A stretch of DNA of 37,449 bases. Source: JAJPHJ01 sp035622315. GTDB lineage: Bacteria > Vulcanimicrobiota > Vulcanimicrobiia > Eremiobacterales > Eremiobacteraceae. Numbering within the stretch: the stretch's first letter is position 1; the number at the start of each line of letters is the position of its first letter. The DNA is taken from the NCBI GenBank assembly GCA_035622315.1, contig DASPVP010000017.1, positions 1-37,449 of the forward strand, read 5' to 3'. Positions 13,904 through 22,190 of the stretch are shown in pieces. Under the pieces are notes generated by a model. That model saw only the letters and a program-made list of their open reading frames with translations. It was not told the origin of the DNA and searched no databases. The translations under genes and the position numbers were made by a program.

Positions 13904-14218
13904 TCACGCGCGCGAGGCGCGCTGTTTTTGGAAACAGTTGCGGCAGTACACGGGCTTGTCGCCGCGCGGTTGAAACGGCACTTCTGCTTCGCTGCCGCAC
14001 TCGCTGCAGACGATGCGGAACATCTCGCGCGGGCCGCCCATCCGGCTGCTCTCAAATCCACCGCCATTCGAACGCTGCGCTTTGCGAGCGCGCCGGCAAT
14101 CCGGACAGCGGTTCGGTTTGTTGGTGAAGCCCTTTTGGGCGAAAAATTCTTGCTCGCCGGCGGTGAAAGTGAACTCTTGTCCACAGTCGACGCAGGTCAG
14201 CAGCTGATCGGTAAACAC
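13904..14218 (-). CDS. Double zinc-ribbon protein (CxxC / CxxC-x17-CxxC type)
   Basis: A 104-residue protein with two metal-binding modules. The first, LTCVDCGQEFTFTAGEQEF followed by NRCPDCRRARK, is the zinc-ribbon known as zf-trcl; the second has IVCSECGSEAEVPFQP then VYCRNCFQK, the CxxC...CxxC module often attached to it. All eight cysteines are intact. A Gly/Ser/Arg linker separates them. The function of this family is unknown; nucleic-acid binding or a redox/zinc role is conjecture. I chose the GTG at 14218 because a promoter at 14260-14289 would start transcription near 14253, downstream of the ATG at 14269, and an AAAGGAG lies in the leader. It is transcribed away from trpS and converges on the ThiD-like gene. 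Confidence 0.8.
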   Translation of the reverse strand: MFTDQLLTCVDCGQEFTFTAGEQEFFAQKGFTNKPNRCPDCRRARKAQRSNGGGFESSRMGGPREMFRIVCSECGSEAEVPFQPRGDKPVYCRNCFQKQRASRA

Positions 14219-14259
14219 CGTACGCAACGACTCCTTTCGGGGTGTCGGAACCCTAAGGG

Positions 14260-14289
14260 ATTTTAGCACTTGCAGGCTGCGAAAAGCAA
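14260..14289 (-). promoter_or_regulatory. Sigma-70-type promoter of the zinc-ribbon gene
   Basis: On the minus strand TTGCTT (14284-14289), an 18-base spacer and TAAAAT (14260-14265). Predicted start near 14253, giving a leader of about 35 bases that contains AAAGGAG. Confidence 0.6.
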
Positions 14290-14355
14290 GGCGCGCGCAG
14301 GACTTGTGCGCCGACCGCGTTGTAGTGTGCGCCGCTCCCTTGGAGGTGGTCGTCG

Positions 14356-15372
14356 TTGGGCGTCGCCCAGACCAAACAGACTTTCGAAGCGCGCGCCAAA
14401 CGGCGCAGGATCATGGCCGGCATGCGGCCGACGGGACGTCTGCACGTCGGACATCTGCTCGGCGCGCTGCAAAATTTCGTCGCGCTGACCCGTGACGCGG
14501 ACTGTTTCTTCGAAGTCGCGGACCTGCACGCGCTCACGACGAAATTCGATCGCAGCAAGGAGATCGCGCACGACGTCCGCGAGGTCGTGATCGATTGGCT
14601 CGCTGCCGGCCTCGACCCCGAGTTGTGCACCATCTATGTGCAGTCGCAGATCCCGGAGATCAGCGAACTCGCCGTGTTGCTGTCGATGATCGCACCGATC
14701 TCATGGCTCGAGCGCGTCCCCACATACAAAGATCAGGTCGCTGCGCTCGGCTCCGACATCGCCACGCACGGTTTCCTGGGCTATCCTATCCTCCAGACCG
14801 TCGACATCGCGATCGTGCGCGGCGAACGCGTGCCGGTCGGACAGGACCAGGTACCGCACCTCGAACTTTCCCGCGAGATCATCCGCCGCTTCAACCATCT
14901 CTACGGTCCGGTGCTCGTCGAACCCGAACCGTTGCTCTCGCAGACGCCGCTCGTCCCAGGCACCGACGGTCGCAAGATGAGCAAGTCGTACGACAACGCC
15001 ATCCTGCTGGCCGATGACGAAGCCGCGACGAACGCGAAGATCAAGACGATGTTCACCGATCCCACGAAGGTGCACAAGACCGACCCGGGCCACCCCGAGA
15101 CGTGCCCCGTGTTCTTCTTCCAACGCGTTCTCAATGCGGGTGCGGCTGATGACATCGCGACGCGCTGTCGCACGGGCCGCCTGGGCTGCGTGGAAGACAA
15201 AGCGGACATGGCGCGACATCTCAACGCATTTCTTGCGCCGATCCGCGAGCGTCGCGCGCGTCTTGCGGCGAAGCCGGAGTTGGTCCTCGAAATTCTGGGT
15301 GACGGCACGCAGCGCGCGCGTTCAGTCGCGATGAAGACGCTTGCCGACGTGAAATCCGCGATGGGTCTTTAG
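14356..15372 (+). CDS. trpS: Tryptophanyl-tRNA synthetase
   Basis: Class I aminoacyl-tRNA synthetase charging tRNA-Trp. The 338-residue length is typical. The first Rossmann strand RRRIMAGMRPTGRLHVGHLLG holds the HIGH-type motif HVGH (30-33); the second signature KMSKS is at 207-211 in PGTDGRKMSKSYDN. DIATHGFLGYPILQTVDI and VPVGQDQVPHLELSREI are the tryptophan-site and central blocks. I chose the TTG at 14356 because GGAGGTG lies seven bases upstream and because the later ATG (14413) would cut off the first core strand. Its TAG is interleaved with the stop of the aminotransferase gene on the other strand. Confidence 0.95.
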   Translation: MGVAQTKQTFEARAKRRRIMAGMRPTGRLHVGHLLGALQNFVALTRDADCFFEVADLHALTTKFDRSKEIAHDVREVVIDWLAAGLDPELCTIYVQSQIPEISELAVLLSMIAPISWLERVPTYKDQVAALGSDIATHGFLGYPILQTVDIAIVRGERVPVGQDQVPHLELSREIIRRFNHLYGPVLVEPEPLLSQTPLVPGTDGRKMSKSYDNAILLADDEAATNAKIKTMFTDPTKVHKTDPGHPETCPVFFFQRVLNAGAADDIATRCRTGRLGCVEDKADMARHLNAFLAPIRERRARLAAKPELVLEILGDGTQRARSVAMKTLADVKSAMGL

Positions 15373-16553
15373 CGCTTGTAGGTGGCGAGCGCCGAGCTCA
15401 TGCGGCGCAACGCCTCGCGCAGGTTCTCTTCAGAGTTCGCGTATGAGAGCCGCAAGAAACCCTTGCCGTAAGGACCGAAGGTCGAGCCCCCGAGCGTGGC
15501 CACCCCGGCCTCATTGAGCAGATAGTCCGCAAGTTTTTGATCGTCGGGTTCGATCTTCGAGACGTTGGGGAAGACGTAGAACGCGCCGCCCGGCATGCGG
15601 CAGCTGACACCGGGTATGGCGTTCAGCCCTCGCACGAGCAGGTCGCGCCGGCGCAAGAACTCGTCGTGCATGGCCTGCACCGCTTCGTCCGGGCCGCCGA
15701 GCGCCGCAATCGCGGCATCCTGCACGAAGGTAGCGGTGCACGAGACGGTGTTGAGGATGAGCGCGGTGGCGGCTTCGGCGATGTAGTGCGGCATCACGCC
15801 GAAACCCAAACGCCATCCCGTCATCGCCCAGGCTTTTGAGCAGCCGTCGATGAGCACCGTGCGCTCGGGCATGCCTGCAAGCCCATAGTAGGATGCGAAG
15901 TCGCGGTCGTACGCATGCCGGCTGTAGATCTCATCGCTGATCACCAGGATGTCGTGCTTGCGCACCGTGGCCGCGATCGCCGCGATGTCCTCGGCCGTGA
16001 GGATGCCGCCCGTCGGATTGTGCGGCGAGTTGAGCACCAAGATCTTCGTCTTCGGCGTGATGGCGGCTTCGAGCGCCGCGATCTCGAAGCGGAAGTCCCG
16101 GGCCTCGAGCAGCGGAAGCGATACGGCCTTGGCCCCGACATAGGTGACGATCGAGCGGTACGCGGGGTACGCCGGATCGGGGATGATGACTTCATCATCT
16201 GGGTTGAGCAACGCCATGAGCACCGCGGCGATGATCGGTTTGGCCCCGGGCGCCACGACCACCTGATCCGGCGCGACCGTGACGCCGCGCGTCTGCTTGA
16301 CGTAATCGGCGATCGCGCGGCGCAGCTCGGCGATGCCGGCGGCCGGCGTGTAATGCGTGCGATTCGAGCGCAACGACTGGATGGCAGCCTCTTTGATGTG
16401 CTCGGGCGTGTCGAAATCCGGTTCGCCTATCTCGAGATGGATGATGCTGCGACCTTGCGCTTCAAGGGCTTTGGCGCGTGCGAGCACGACGAACGCGCTT
16501 TCGGTGCCCAAGCGGCGCATCGAATCGGCTAGCGGAAACGTCGAGGCTTGCAT
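15369..16553 (-). CDS. Pyridoxal-phosphate aminotransferase, class I (AspC-like)
   Basis: A 394-residue fold-type I aminotransferase. Visible are HLEIGEPDFDTP (39-50), THYTPAAGIAELRRAIA, VVAPGAKPIIAAVLMAL, the NSPHNPTGG block with the PLP-contacting Asn, VISDEIYSRHAYD (Asp to the pyridine nitrogen), and the PLP lysine K240 in DGCSKAWAMTGWRLGF. The C-terminal substrate arginine is probably that of FLRLSYANS. Family-level similarity suggests aspartate or another amino acid as donor, but substrate cannot be assigned; kynurenine/alanine-type members share these motifs. It is the last gene of the minus-strand shape cluster, 22 bases after PBP2, and its stop is interleaved with trpS. Confidence 0.9.
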   Translation of the reverse strand: MQASTFPLADSMRRLGTESAFVVLARAKALEAQGRSIIHLEIGEPDFDTPEHIKEAAIQSLRSNRTHYTPAAGIAELRRAIADYVKQTRGVTVAPDQVVVAPGAKPIIAAVLMALLNPDDEVIIPDPAYPAYRSIVTYVGAKAVSLPLLEARDFRFEIAALEAAITPKTKILVLNSPHNPTGGILTAEDIAAIAATVRKHDILVISDEIYSRHAYDRDFASYYGLAGMPERTVLIDGCSKAWAMTGWRLGFGVMPHYIAEAATALILNTVSCTATFVQDAAIAALGGPDEAVQAMHDEFLRRRDLLVRGLNAIPGVSCRMPGGAFYVFPNVSKIEPDDQKLADYLLNEAGVATLGGSTFGPYGKGFLRLSYANSEENLREALRRMSSALATYKR

Positions 16554-16575
16554 GATGTGCCGAAATTTCGCGCCG

Positions 16576-18480
16576 TCAGTCGCGGATTCCGCTGCCGTTG
16601 GGCCCGGTGCTCTTGATATGAAAGTACGATTGCACGATTGCTTGAGCGACTGGTGCCGCGTTCACCGCGCCGAAACCGCCGCTCTGATCCATGAAGACCA
16701 CGACCGCGATCTTCGGATCGTCATACGGCGCGAAGCAGACGAACCATGCGTGGTTGCGACCTGACGGGTTGTCGGGTGTGGGCACGTTCTCAGCAGTCCC
16801 CGTCTTGCCCGCGTAGTGGAACCCTGGGATGTCGACATTATACGCGGTGCCGTAGCCGCTCTCGATCGCGCCTAACATACCCTTGCGGATGAGCGCCAAG
16901 TCTTGCGCTGACACCGGAACGTGACCCTCGACGACCGGCGGGAAACTCGCGATGACGCGGCCGTGAGGATCCTTGATCTGGCTCACGACGTGCGGCTGAT
17001 ACAACGTGCCGCCGTTCGCGACCGCGCTCACCACTTTGAGCATTTGGATCGGCGAAGCCTCGAGATATCCTTGACCGATCGCCATGTTGACCGTGTCGCC
17101 ACCGTACCATGCATCATCGTATTCGCGCTGCTTCCACGCGGGCGTCGGCAAGATGCCCGACGTCTCGCCGGGGAGATCGATGCGTGTCTGATGGCCGATC
17201 CCATACGCCGCGGCGAAGCGATCGAGCCGGTCGATACCAAGCTCGTGGCCGACCTGATAGAAGAAGACGTCGCACGATTCCGAGATTGCGGTGGGGATGT
17301 CGAGCGTGCCGTGGCCACCTGCACGGTCATCGTTGAAGATGTAGCCATTGAGATCGAAAGCGCCACCGCAGTAGCGTGTCGAGTTCACATCCATGAGGCC
17401 GCTGCCGAGCGCCGCGGACGAAGTGATGAGCTTGAAGGTGGATCCGGTAGGGTACGCTCCCGAAATCGCGCGGTTGAAGAGCGAGTGCAGTGGGTCCGCA
17501 AGGTACAGAGCGTAGCGCTTCTGACTGATCCCGCCAGCGAAGTCATTGGGGTCGATGTTCGGCTGGCTGACGAACGCCAAGATGGCGCCCGTGTTCGGAT
17601 CTTCGACGATCGCGGCGCCGCCGGTGCGCTGGCCGACGCGTTTTGCGATGACGTCGATCTGTCGTGCCAATGCGGTTTCGGCGGCCTCCTGGAGGTGCCA
17701 GTCGATGTTGAGGACGAGATCATTGCCGGGTATGGCCGGAAACGATTGGAACGACGCGACCGCGGCGCCGGCCGAGTTGACCTTGATGCGCCGGCCGCCT
17801 GCGCGCCCACGCAGCCACCGGTCGTAGGTATATTCGAGACCGTCCTCACCGACGATGTCGTTCGGACCATACCCGTGCGCGCGCCGCACTTCGTATTCTT
17901 GCTCTGAGATCTGGCCGACGTATCCCAAGAAGTGCGATCCGAGCGTGTGATGCGGGTACTGGCGCACGGGGATGAGCTCGACGTCCATGCCGGCAAAACG
18001 GTCGGAGGCTTCGGCGAAGCGCCCGACCTGCGCCGGCGTCAGATCTTCGGCGACGTTGATCGGGCCGAGCGGTATGTTCTGCGCGAGCGCGTCGAAGTTG
18101 GGGTAGGTCACCCCGTTCTGGTAGAGGATGCGGCGCCACAACTCGTCCGCATGCAACCCCAGCAACCGCGCGAGCGCCACGATTTCGGTCTGCGGATCTT
18201 TGACCTGCATGGGCACGATTTGCACGACGAACGAAGGGCGGTTGCGCACGATCACCACGCCGTTGCGGTCGTAGAGGACGCCGCGCGGGGCCGTCACAGG
18301 AATCGTGCGCAGCTGGTTCAGGTTGGCCAGCTGCTCGTAGTACGCGCCGTGGCTGAGCTGCAACGACGTGAGCCGAGCGAACAGCACGGCGAGCGCGCAC
18401 ACGATCGCGACGCACAGCACGATGATGCGGCGAACGCGCGGCGCCGATGCCTCGGTCGGAGCGGCGATGGATCCAGCCAC
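16576..18480 (-). CDS. mrdA: Penicillin-binding protein 2 (peptidoglycan D,D-transpeptidase)
   Basis: The class B transpeptidase of the elongasome; crosslinks lateral-wall peptidoglycan. 634 residues: one N-terminal membrane helix (about 18-38), a pedestal domain with APRGVLYDRNGVVIVRN, and the transpeptidase domain. The active-site motifs are intact: S347-T-F-K350 in YPTGSTFK, S402-C-D404 in ISESCDVFF, and K559-T-G-T in YAGKTGTAEN. DIVGEDGLEYTYDRWLRG is the usual PBP2 linker block. It starts five bases after mreD ends. No rodA gene is adjacent, so the SEDS glycosyltransferase must be elsewhere. Confidence 0.96.
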   Translation of the reverse strand: MAGSIAAPTEASAPRVRRIIVLCVAIVCALAVLFARLTSLQLSHGAYYEQLANLNQLRTIPVTAPRGVLYDRNGVVIVRNRPSFVVQIVPMQVKDPQTEIVALARLLGLHADELWRRILYQNGVTYPNFDALAQNIPLGPINVAEDLTPAQVGRFAEASDRFAGMDVELIPVRQYPHHTLGSHFLGYVGQISEQEYEVRRAHGYGPNDIVGEDGLEYTYDRWLRGRAGGRRIKVNSAGAAVASFQSFPAIPGNDLVLNIDWHLQEAAETALARQIDVIAKRVGQRTGGAAIVEDPNTGAILAFVSQPNIDPNDFAGGISQKRYALYLADPLHSLFNRAISGAYPTGSTFKLITSSAALGSGLMDVNSTRYCGGAFDLNGYIFNDDRAGGHGTLDIPTAISESCDVFFYQVGHELGIDRLDRFAAAYGIGHQTRIDLPGETSGILPTPAWKQREYDDAWYGGDTVNMAIGQGYLEASPIQMLKVVSAVANGGTLYQPHVVSQIKDPHGRVIASFPPVVEGHVPVSAQDLALIRKGMLGAIESGYGTAYNVDIPGFHYAGKTGTAENVPTPDNPSGRNHAWFVCFAPYDDPKIAVVVFMDQSGGFGAVNAAPVAQAIVQSYFHIKSTGPNGSGIRD

Positions 18481-18485
18481 GGCTG

Positions 18486-19058
18486 CTACGAGCGCGCGTG
18501 CGCGATGGCGCGCAGCGCGAGCAACGTCAGGCTTGCTGCCACGACGTTGAGCAGGATCTGCCAGACGAGCTCATGCGAGGAGCGATGGAAGAGCCCGCGC
18601 TCGCCGAACCCGAGCTCGAGCACGGCGTAGGTGGTCACCGCCCGCACCACGGTTGCGCCCGCGACGGCGCTCACGAAGACCGGCAGCGAGTCGGCGAAGA
18701 AACGCGTGTTGAGCAGGCCAGCGCCGAAACCGACGAGCGTCGTTCCCAAGACGTTCGTACCTCCGCCGCCAAGAGCGTCCTCGATGAGGCCTGCGCAAAG
18801 GCCCAACAAACCGCCGGTTGTGACGCCACAGCGCAGGCCCGTCCATACGAGCAACACGGTCACGAGACTCACCGTCGCGCCCCGAAGTGACACGACGTGC
18901 AGTATGGTCGACTGCGCGAGAATAGCGGCGACGGCCAGCAACACGAGCACCCAGAACTTCGGTGGTACCCACACCTCAGCGTCCTGCGGGCGGATGCGCT
19001 CGCGGCGCGGATGCTCCGACCGGAGCCGCTCGATCGCGGCCGCGTCGAGCGAGCTCAT
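18486..19058 (-). CDS. mreD: Rod shape-determining protein MreD
   Basis: A 190-residue membrane protein of the elongasome. The ATG at 19058 overlaps the mreC stop (ATGA). A cytoplasmic, charged N terminus of about 30 residues is followed by WVLVLLAVAAILAQSTIL and further hydrophobic segments, giving around five helices. The characteristic GLLGLCAGLIEDALGGGGTNVLG motif (G-x-G-L-x-D-x-L-x-G-x-x-x-G) is present. The position between mreC and PBP2 supports the call more strongly than sequence alone, as MreD is poorly conserved. The long polar N-terminal extension is somewhat unusual. Confidence 0.9.
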   Translation of the reverse strand: MSSLDAAAIERLRSEHPRRERIRPQDAEVWVPPKFWVLVLLAVAAILAQSTILHVVSLRGATVSLVTVLLVWTGLRCGVTTGGLLGLCAGLIEDALGGGGTNVLGTTLVGFGAGLLNTRFFADSLPVFVSAVAGATVVRAVTTYAVLELGFGERGLFHRSSHELVWQILLNVVAASLTLLALRAIAHARS

Positions 19059-19876
19059 GGTTTCTTCAACACGAGGACGTGCGCCAGCGAGAAGAAGTCG
19101 ACCGCCGGCGCGACGACGGCCGACTGATACAGCGCGTTGTCTTTGCGGTCGACCTCGAGCACCGTGCCGATCAGAATGCCGCTTGGATAGACCTGCCCGA
19201 GACCTGTGATCACCGCGTCCCCGGCGCGGACTTTCACGTCTTGGCCGATGTATTTCATGCGGATGTGCTGCCACGTGCCGGTGGCGATGCCCCAGCTCCG
19301 TGCGTCGCGCAGGTACGCAGGCACGTTGCTCGTCGGATCGATGATGAGCAAGACGTGGGCGTCGTGTCCGCCCGTGTCGATGACGCGGCCAACGAGACCG
19401 GCGGCGCCCACGACGCCGGCGTCGCGTCGCACGCCGTCACGCCAGCCGCGATCGATCACGATCTCCTTGCGTGCTCCCTCGGGCGCGTAGCCGATGACGT
19501 CTGCTGCGATGGTCGCTTGCGGCAGCGATTGCGCGAGCCCGAGCATCCGGCGCAGCTCGACGTTCTCCGAAGCGTGTTCTTCCAGCCGCTCGTTGCGCGC
19601 AGCGAGCTGCGCGACTTTCTGCTCGAGCGCCGCATTGCGCGATGCCATTTGACCTGCGTGCACGAGGTTCTCGAACGTGATCGCGACGTCCGACCCGGTC
19701 TGCACGAGCGCTTCCTGCACCGGCACGATCACGCTCGTGACTAGCTGGTCGCTCAAACTGCGCTGCCCTTGACGAGCGGCATTGATCTCGAACAACATCG
19801 CGAGCGACGCGAAGATGATCAGCGAGACGAAGACGAGGAGCTTTCTCTCATCCCAAAACGAAGCGATCGCCACCAC
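19055..19876 (-). CDS. mreC: Rod shape-determining protein MreC
   Basis: Bitopic scaffold of the elongasome that links MreB to PBP2. The 273-residue protein has a membrane helix (LLVFVSLIIFASLAMLFEI), a periplasmic coiled coil with NAALEQKVAQLAARNERLEEH, and the double beta-barrel domain with VIDRGWRDGVRRDAGVVGAAGLVGRV, the typical G-V-x-x-x-x-x-V-x-x-x-x-G-L-V-G motif, and ITGLGQVYPSGILIGTV. It starts with GTG (followed by a second GTG) at 19876, 58 bases inside the 3' end of mreB in another frame. A start further downstream would remove the membrane helix, so the long overlap appears real. Confidence 0.92.
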   Translation of the reverse strand: MVAIASFWDERKLLVFVSLIIFASLAMLFEINAARQGQRSLSDQLVTSVIVPVQEALVQTGSDVAITFENLVHAGQMASRNAALEQKVAQLAARNERLEEHASENVELRRMLGLAQSLPQATIAADVIGYAPEGARKEIVIDRGWRDGVRRDAGVVGAAGLVGRVIDTGGHDAHVLLIIDPTSNVPAYLRDARSWGIATGTWQHIRMKYIGQDVKVRAGDAVITGLGQVYPSGILIGTVLEVDRKDNALYQSAVVAPAVDFFSLAHVLVLKKP

Positions 19877-20922
19877 CTACCGATCAAGGATTGCGGCACC
19901 GGGAACAACGCCGCGAACAGTTTGCGATCGCGCAGGATTTGCGCCGCGCCGAGCGCCACGCAGAGCATCGGCCGCTCGGCGACCCGGACCGGGATGCCCG
20001 TGATGAGCGCGAGCGTCTGGGCGAGACCTGCGATCGAGGCACCGCCGCCGGCGAGGACGATGCCGTGCTCCGAGAGGTCGCGGACGATCTCCGGCGGCGT
20101 CTGCTCCAAGAGCGCGCGGACCGTGTCGACGATCTGACCGAGCGGCTCGGCCATCGCCGCTCCGACATCTTCCTCGCGCACTTCAAGCGTTCCCGGCCGC
20201 AGGTGGCGCGTGTCCTGACCCATGACGGTGACCGGCGGCACCCCGCGCGGGCGGCCGTAGTAACCGAGAGCGATCTTCAAGGACTCGGCCGTGCGCTCGC
20301 CGATCAGAAAGCTGCGCGTGGTGCGCAAGTAGGCGATGATCGCTTCGTCGACGTGATCGCCGCCGAGCTTGACCGAGCGGGCAGCCACCATGCCGCCGAG
20401 GGAGATGACGGCAAGCTCCGTCGTGCCGCCGCCGATGTCGACGATCATGCTACCGCGGGCGTCGAGCACGGGCAACCCGGCGCCGATCGCCGATGCCATG
20501 GCTTGGTGGACGAAATACACGCGTCCCGCGCCGCCCGCGCGCGCCGCCTCCCGAACGGCTTTCTTTTCCACCTCTGTCGCCGAGCCCGGCACGCCCACAA
20601 TGACCCGCGGGGGGACGAGCGATCTTCCCCGCAGCGCGCGCTCGAGGAGCGTCGCGACCAGTGCTTCGGTGTAACGGTAGTTGGAGATCACCCCATTGCG
20701 CAGCGGCCGGATGACCGTTATCTCGCGCGGGGTGCGGCCGATCATCTGCTTGGCGCCCTCACCGACGGTGACGATCTGGCCCGTGTCGGTGTCGATGGCG
20801 ACAACGGTCGGCTCGACGAGGCGCACCCCATATCCGCGCACGTGCACGGGCGTGTTCGCGGTGCCGAGATCGATGCTCACCTCGGGCGCGAGCTCCGCAT
20901 AGATCCGCTCGAACAACATCAT
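19819..20922 (-). CDS. mreB: Rod shape-determining protein MreB (actin-like ATPase)
   Basis: Membrane-associated actin homologue that directs lateral wall synthesis. 367 residues, slightly longer than the usual 335-350. N-terminal MMLFERIYAEL can serve as the amphipathic membrane helix, followed by VSIDLGTANTPVHVRGYG (phosphate 1), RPLRNGVISNY, VIVGVPGSATEVEKKAVREAARAG, VDIGGGTTELAVISLGG (phosphate 2) and IVLAGGGASIAGLAQTLA (adenosine). The extra C terminus ends in a run of serines that is encoded where the sequence also codes for the start of mreC. ATG-ATG at 20917-20922 overlaps the maf stop. Confidence 0.96.
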   Translation of the reverse strand: MMLFERIYAELAPEVSIDLGTANTPVHVRGYGVRLVEPTVVAIDTDTGQIVTVGEGAKQMIGRTPREITVIRPLRNGVISNYRYTEALVATLLERALRGRSLVPPRVIVGVPGSATEVEKKAVREAARAGGAGRVYFVHQAMASAIGAGLPVLDARGSMIVDIGGGTTELAVISLGGMVAARSVKLGGDHVDEAIIAYLRTTRSFLIGERTAESLKIALGYYGRPRGVPPVTVMGQDTRHLRPGTLEVREEDVGAAMAEPLGQIVDTVRALLEQTPPEIVRDLSEHGIVLAGGGASIAGLAQTLALITGIPVRVAERPMLCVALGAAQILRDRKLFAALFPVPQSLIGRWWRSLRFGMRESSSSSSR

Positions 20923-21509
20923 GCGAGCACCGGGTGGCCGAGTTCTCGCAAGCTCGCGCCGACGCGCGCGAGCGGCAGACCCATCACCGTGTAGAAGTCG
21001 CCGTCTATCGAAGCGACGAGAAGACCGCCGCGTCCTTGGATACCGTAGGCGCCCGCCTTATCCATCGGATCGCCGGTCGCGACGTAGGCGTCGATCTCCG
21101 CCGCCTCGAGCGTCCGAAATCGCACCAGGGTCGCTTCGACCCCATTGCGGGTCAGGCCGGTGGAGCGATCGGCGACCACAAACCCCGTGAACACGTGGTG
21201 CTCTTGACCGGACAGCCGTCGCAGCATCTCCTTGGCGTCGCGTTCGTCGCGTGGCTTGCCGAGCATGGAACCGTCCAACAGCACGATGGTGTCCGCAGCC
21301 ACGAGGACGGGAGGTCCTACGGACGCGGCCATGCGGGCTTTACCGAGGGCGTGTGCGAGGGCGGTCTCAGCTGCGGAGCCACCGCGATCCCGAACGCGCT
21401 CGTCGTACCCGCTCTCTACGACGCACACGTCGAGGCCCAGGCTCTCCAGCAGCTGCTTGCGCCGCGGCGATGTGGACGCGAGAGCGACCTCGCGCAGGCG
21501 CTCACTCAT
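20919..21509 (-). CDS. maf: Maf family nucleoside-triphosphate pyrophosphatase
   Basis: A 196-residue house-cleaning pyrophosphatase that hydrolyses non-canonical or pyrimidine NTPs, linked to septum formation in other bacteria. VALASTSPRRKQLLESLGL (8-26) is the defining S-x-S-P-R-R-x-x-L-L motif; then VLVAADTIVLLDGSMLGKPRD with the catalytic Asp, GQEHHVFTGFVV, and the C-terminal DKAGAYGIQGRGGLLVASIDGDFYTVMGLPL block, all intact. The start at 21509 fits the family; the frame is open further upstream but that part overlaps the lipoprotein gene. Its stop overlaps the mreB start, as in many shape clusters. Confidence 0.95.
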   Translation of the reverse strand: MSERLREVALASTSPRRKQLLESLGLDVCVVESGYDERVRDRGGSAAETALAHALGKARMAASVGPPVLVAADTIVLLDGSMLGKPRDERDAKEMLRRLSGQEHHVFTGFVVADRSTGLTRNGVEATLVRFRTLEAAEIDAYVATGDPMDKAGAYGIQGRGGLLVASIDGDFYTVMGLPLARVGASLRELGHPVLA

Positions 21510-21918
21510 AGATGCGGCCGTCGACCTCGACGAAGCCCGGTTGATGGCGAAAGCGAGGGTCGCGATGCGTCCAGTGCAACACCGGGCCCATGTCGTTGAA
21601 CGCAAGCTCTCCTTTGACCATGATGACGTCTCCGACGTGGAGCGGCGCCGCCGCTGCGATCGAGATGTTGTCAGCCACGAAGAGCGGTACGCTCGCGCTC
21701 GCGCTCGTCACCTGGACGACGAAGCGCTCGTGCACGCCGCTCGGTCCGCTCGACGCTGGGAAGACGCGCAGCACAGGGCCCTGGATGACGATCTCCGCCC
21801 CGTCGTCGTGGCGCGCGATCTCTGCCAGCGCCGCCGCGTTATCCGGACGAGGAACAAGCGAGCATGCGGCCAGCAACGTGGCGACGACAAGACCGAGGGC
21901 GAGCTTGCGTGTGCGCAT
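21502..21918 (-). CDS. DUF3465-domain lipoprotein
   Basis: A 138-residue probable lipoprotein. MRTRKLALGLVVATLLAAC (lipobox LAAC, Cys at 19) is a typical signal peptide II. The mature part carries IVIQGPVLRVFPASSGPSGVHERFVVQV, VADNISIAAAAPLHVGDVIMVKGEL and FNDMGPVLHWTHRDPRFRHQPG, ending VDGRIYE. This matches what I know of DUF3465, a small OB-like exported domain with the W-T-H-x-D-P-x-x-x-H motif and no assigned activity. Because both the start and the end of the motif are conserved, the gene is surely real. It overlaps maf by eight bases and is the first gene of the shape cluster, which may indicate an envelope role (inference). Confidence 0.85.
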   Translation of the reverse strand: MRTRKLALGLVVATLLAACSLVPRPDNAAALAEIARHDDGAEIVIQGPVLRVFPASSGPSGVHERFVVQVTSASASVPLFVADNISIAAAAPLHVGDVIMVKGELAFNDMGPVLHWTHRDPRFRHQPGFVEVDGRIYE

Positions 21919-21952
21919 CGTCACCTGTCGTTCATCGAGCGGGTGTTCGCCA

Positions 21953-21981
21953 TTGTGCTTCGTCCACCAATCGATTATAGT
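21953..21981 (+). promoter_or_regulatory. Promoter of a probable small RNA
   Basis: TTGTGC (21953-21958), a 17-base spacer and TATAGT (21976-21981) on the plus strand, in the gap between the lipoprotein and nadD genes, which are both on the other strand. Predicted start near 21988. The same AT-rich core reads TATAAT on the minus strand (21974-21979), so a divergent -10 for the lipoprotein gene is possible, though no -35 is seen. Confidence 0.6.
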
Positions 21982-21987
21982 TATGTC

Positions 21988-22190
21988 CGGCGACGTTCTC
22001 GTCGCCCACCCTATGCCTGGATTTCGTTCCGACGATCCGTTCTCGCGCGATCTGCACGAGGCGCTCTTGCAAGGTCCCCGGCTGCGGCGTCTCGTCCGTG
22101 CTGCCGGCAACATCCGCATTCTCCTCTTCGGCTTGCCAAGCCGCTTTGGAAAGCACAGTTCCCGTCCGGTCGCGACGGGAACGTTTTCCT
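21988..22190 (+). ncRNA. Candidate small RNA of about 200 bases
   Basis: The stretch lies antiparallel to its neighbours, bounded by a good promoter and a strong intrinsic terminator. It begins with a perfect hairpin GGCGAC-GTTCTC-GTCGCC (21989-22006), has GGCTTG-C-CAAGCC further on, and ends with the terminator. An ATG at 21983 opens a 76-codon frame to 22213, but that ATG precedes the predicted transcription start and the frame runs through the terminator stem, which favours an RNA. The size resembles 6S RNA but I could not show the 6S central bubble. The exact ends are predictions. Between 21919 and 22274 I see nothing else. Confidence 0.5.
22158..22190 (+). terminator. Intrinsic terminator of the small RNA
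   Basis: GTTCCCGTC (22158-22166), seven-base loop, GACGGGAAC (22174-22182): a perfect 9-bp stem followed by GTTTTCCT. The T run is on the plus strand only, so it does not serve nadD. Confidence 0.75.

Noticed and set aside
13904..14269. Longer version of the zinc-ribbon protein starting at the ATG at 14269
   Set aside because: That ATG lies upstream of the predicted transcription start of its promoter, and the extra residues have no family similarity.
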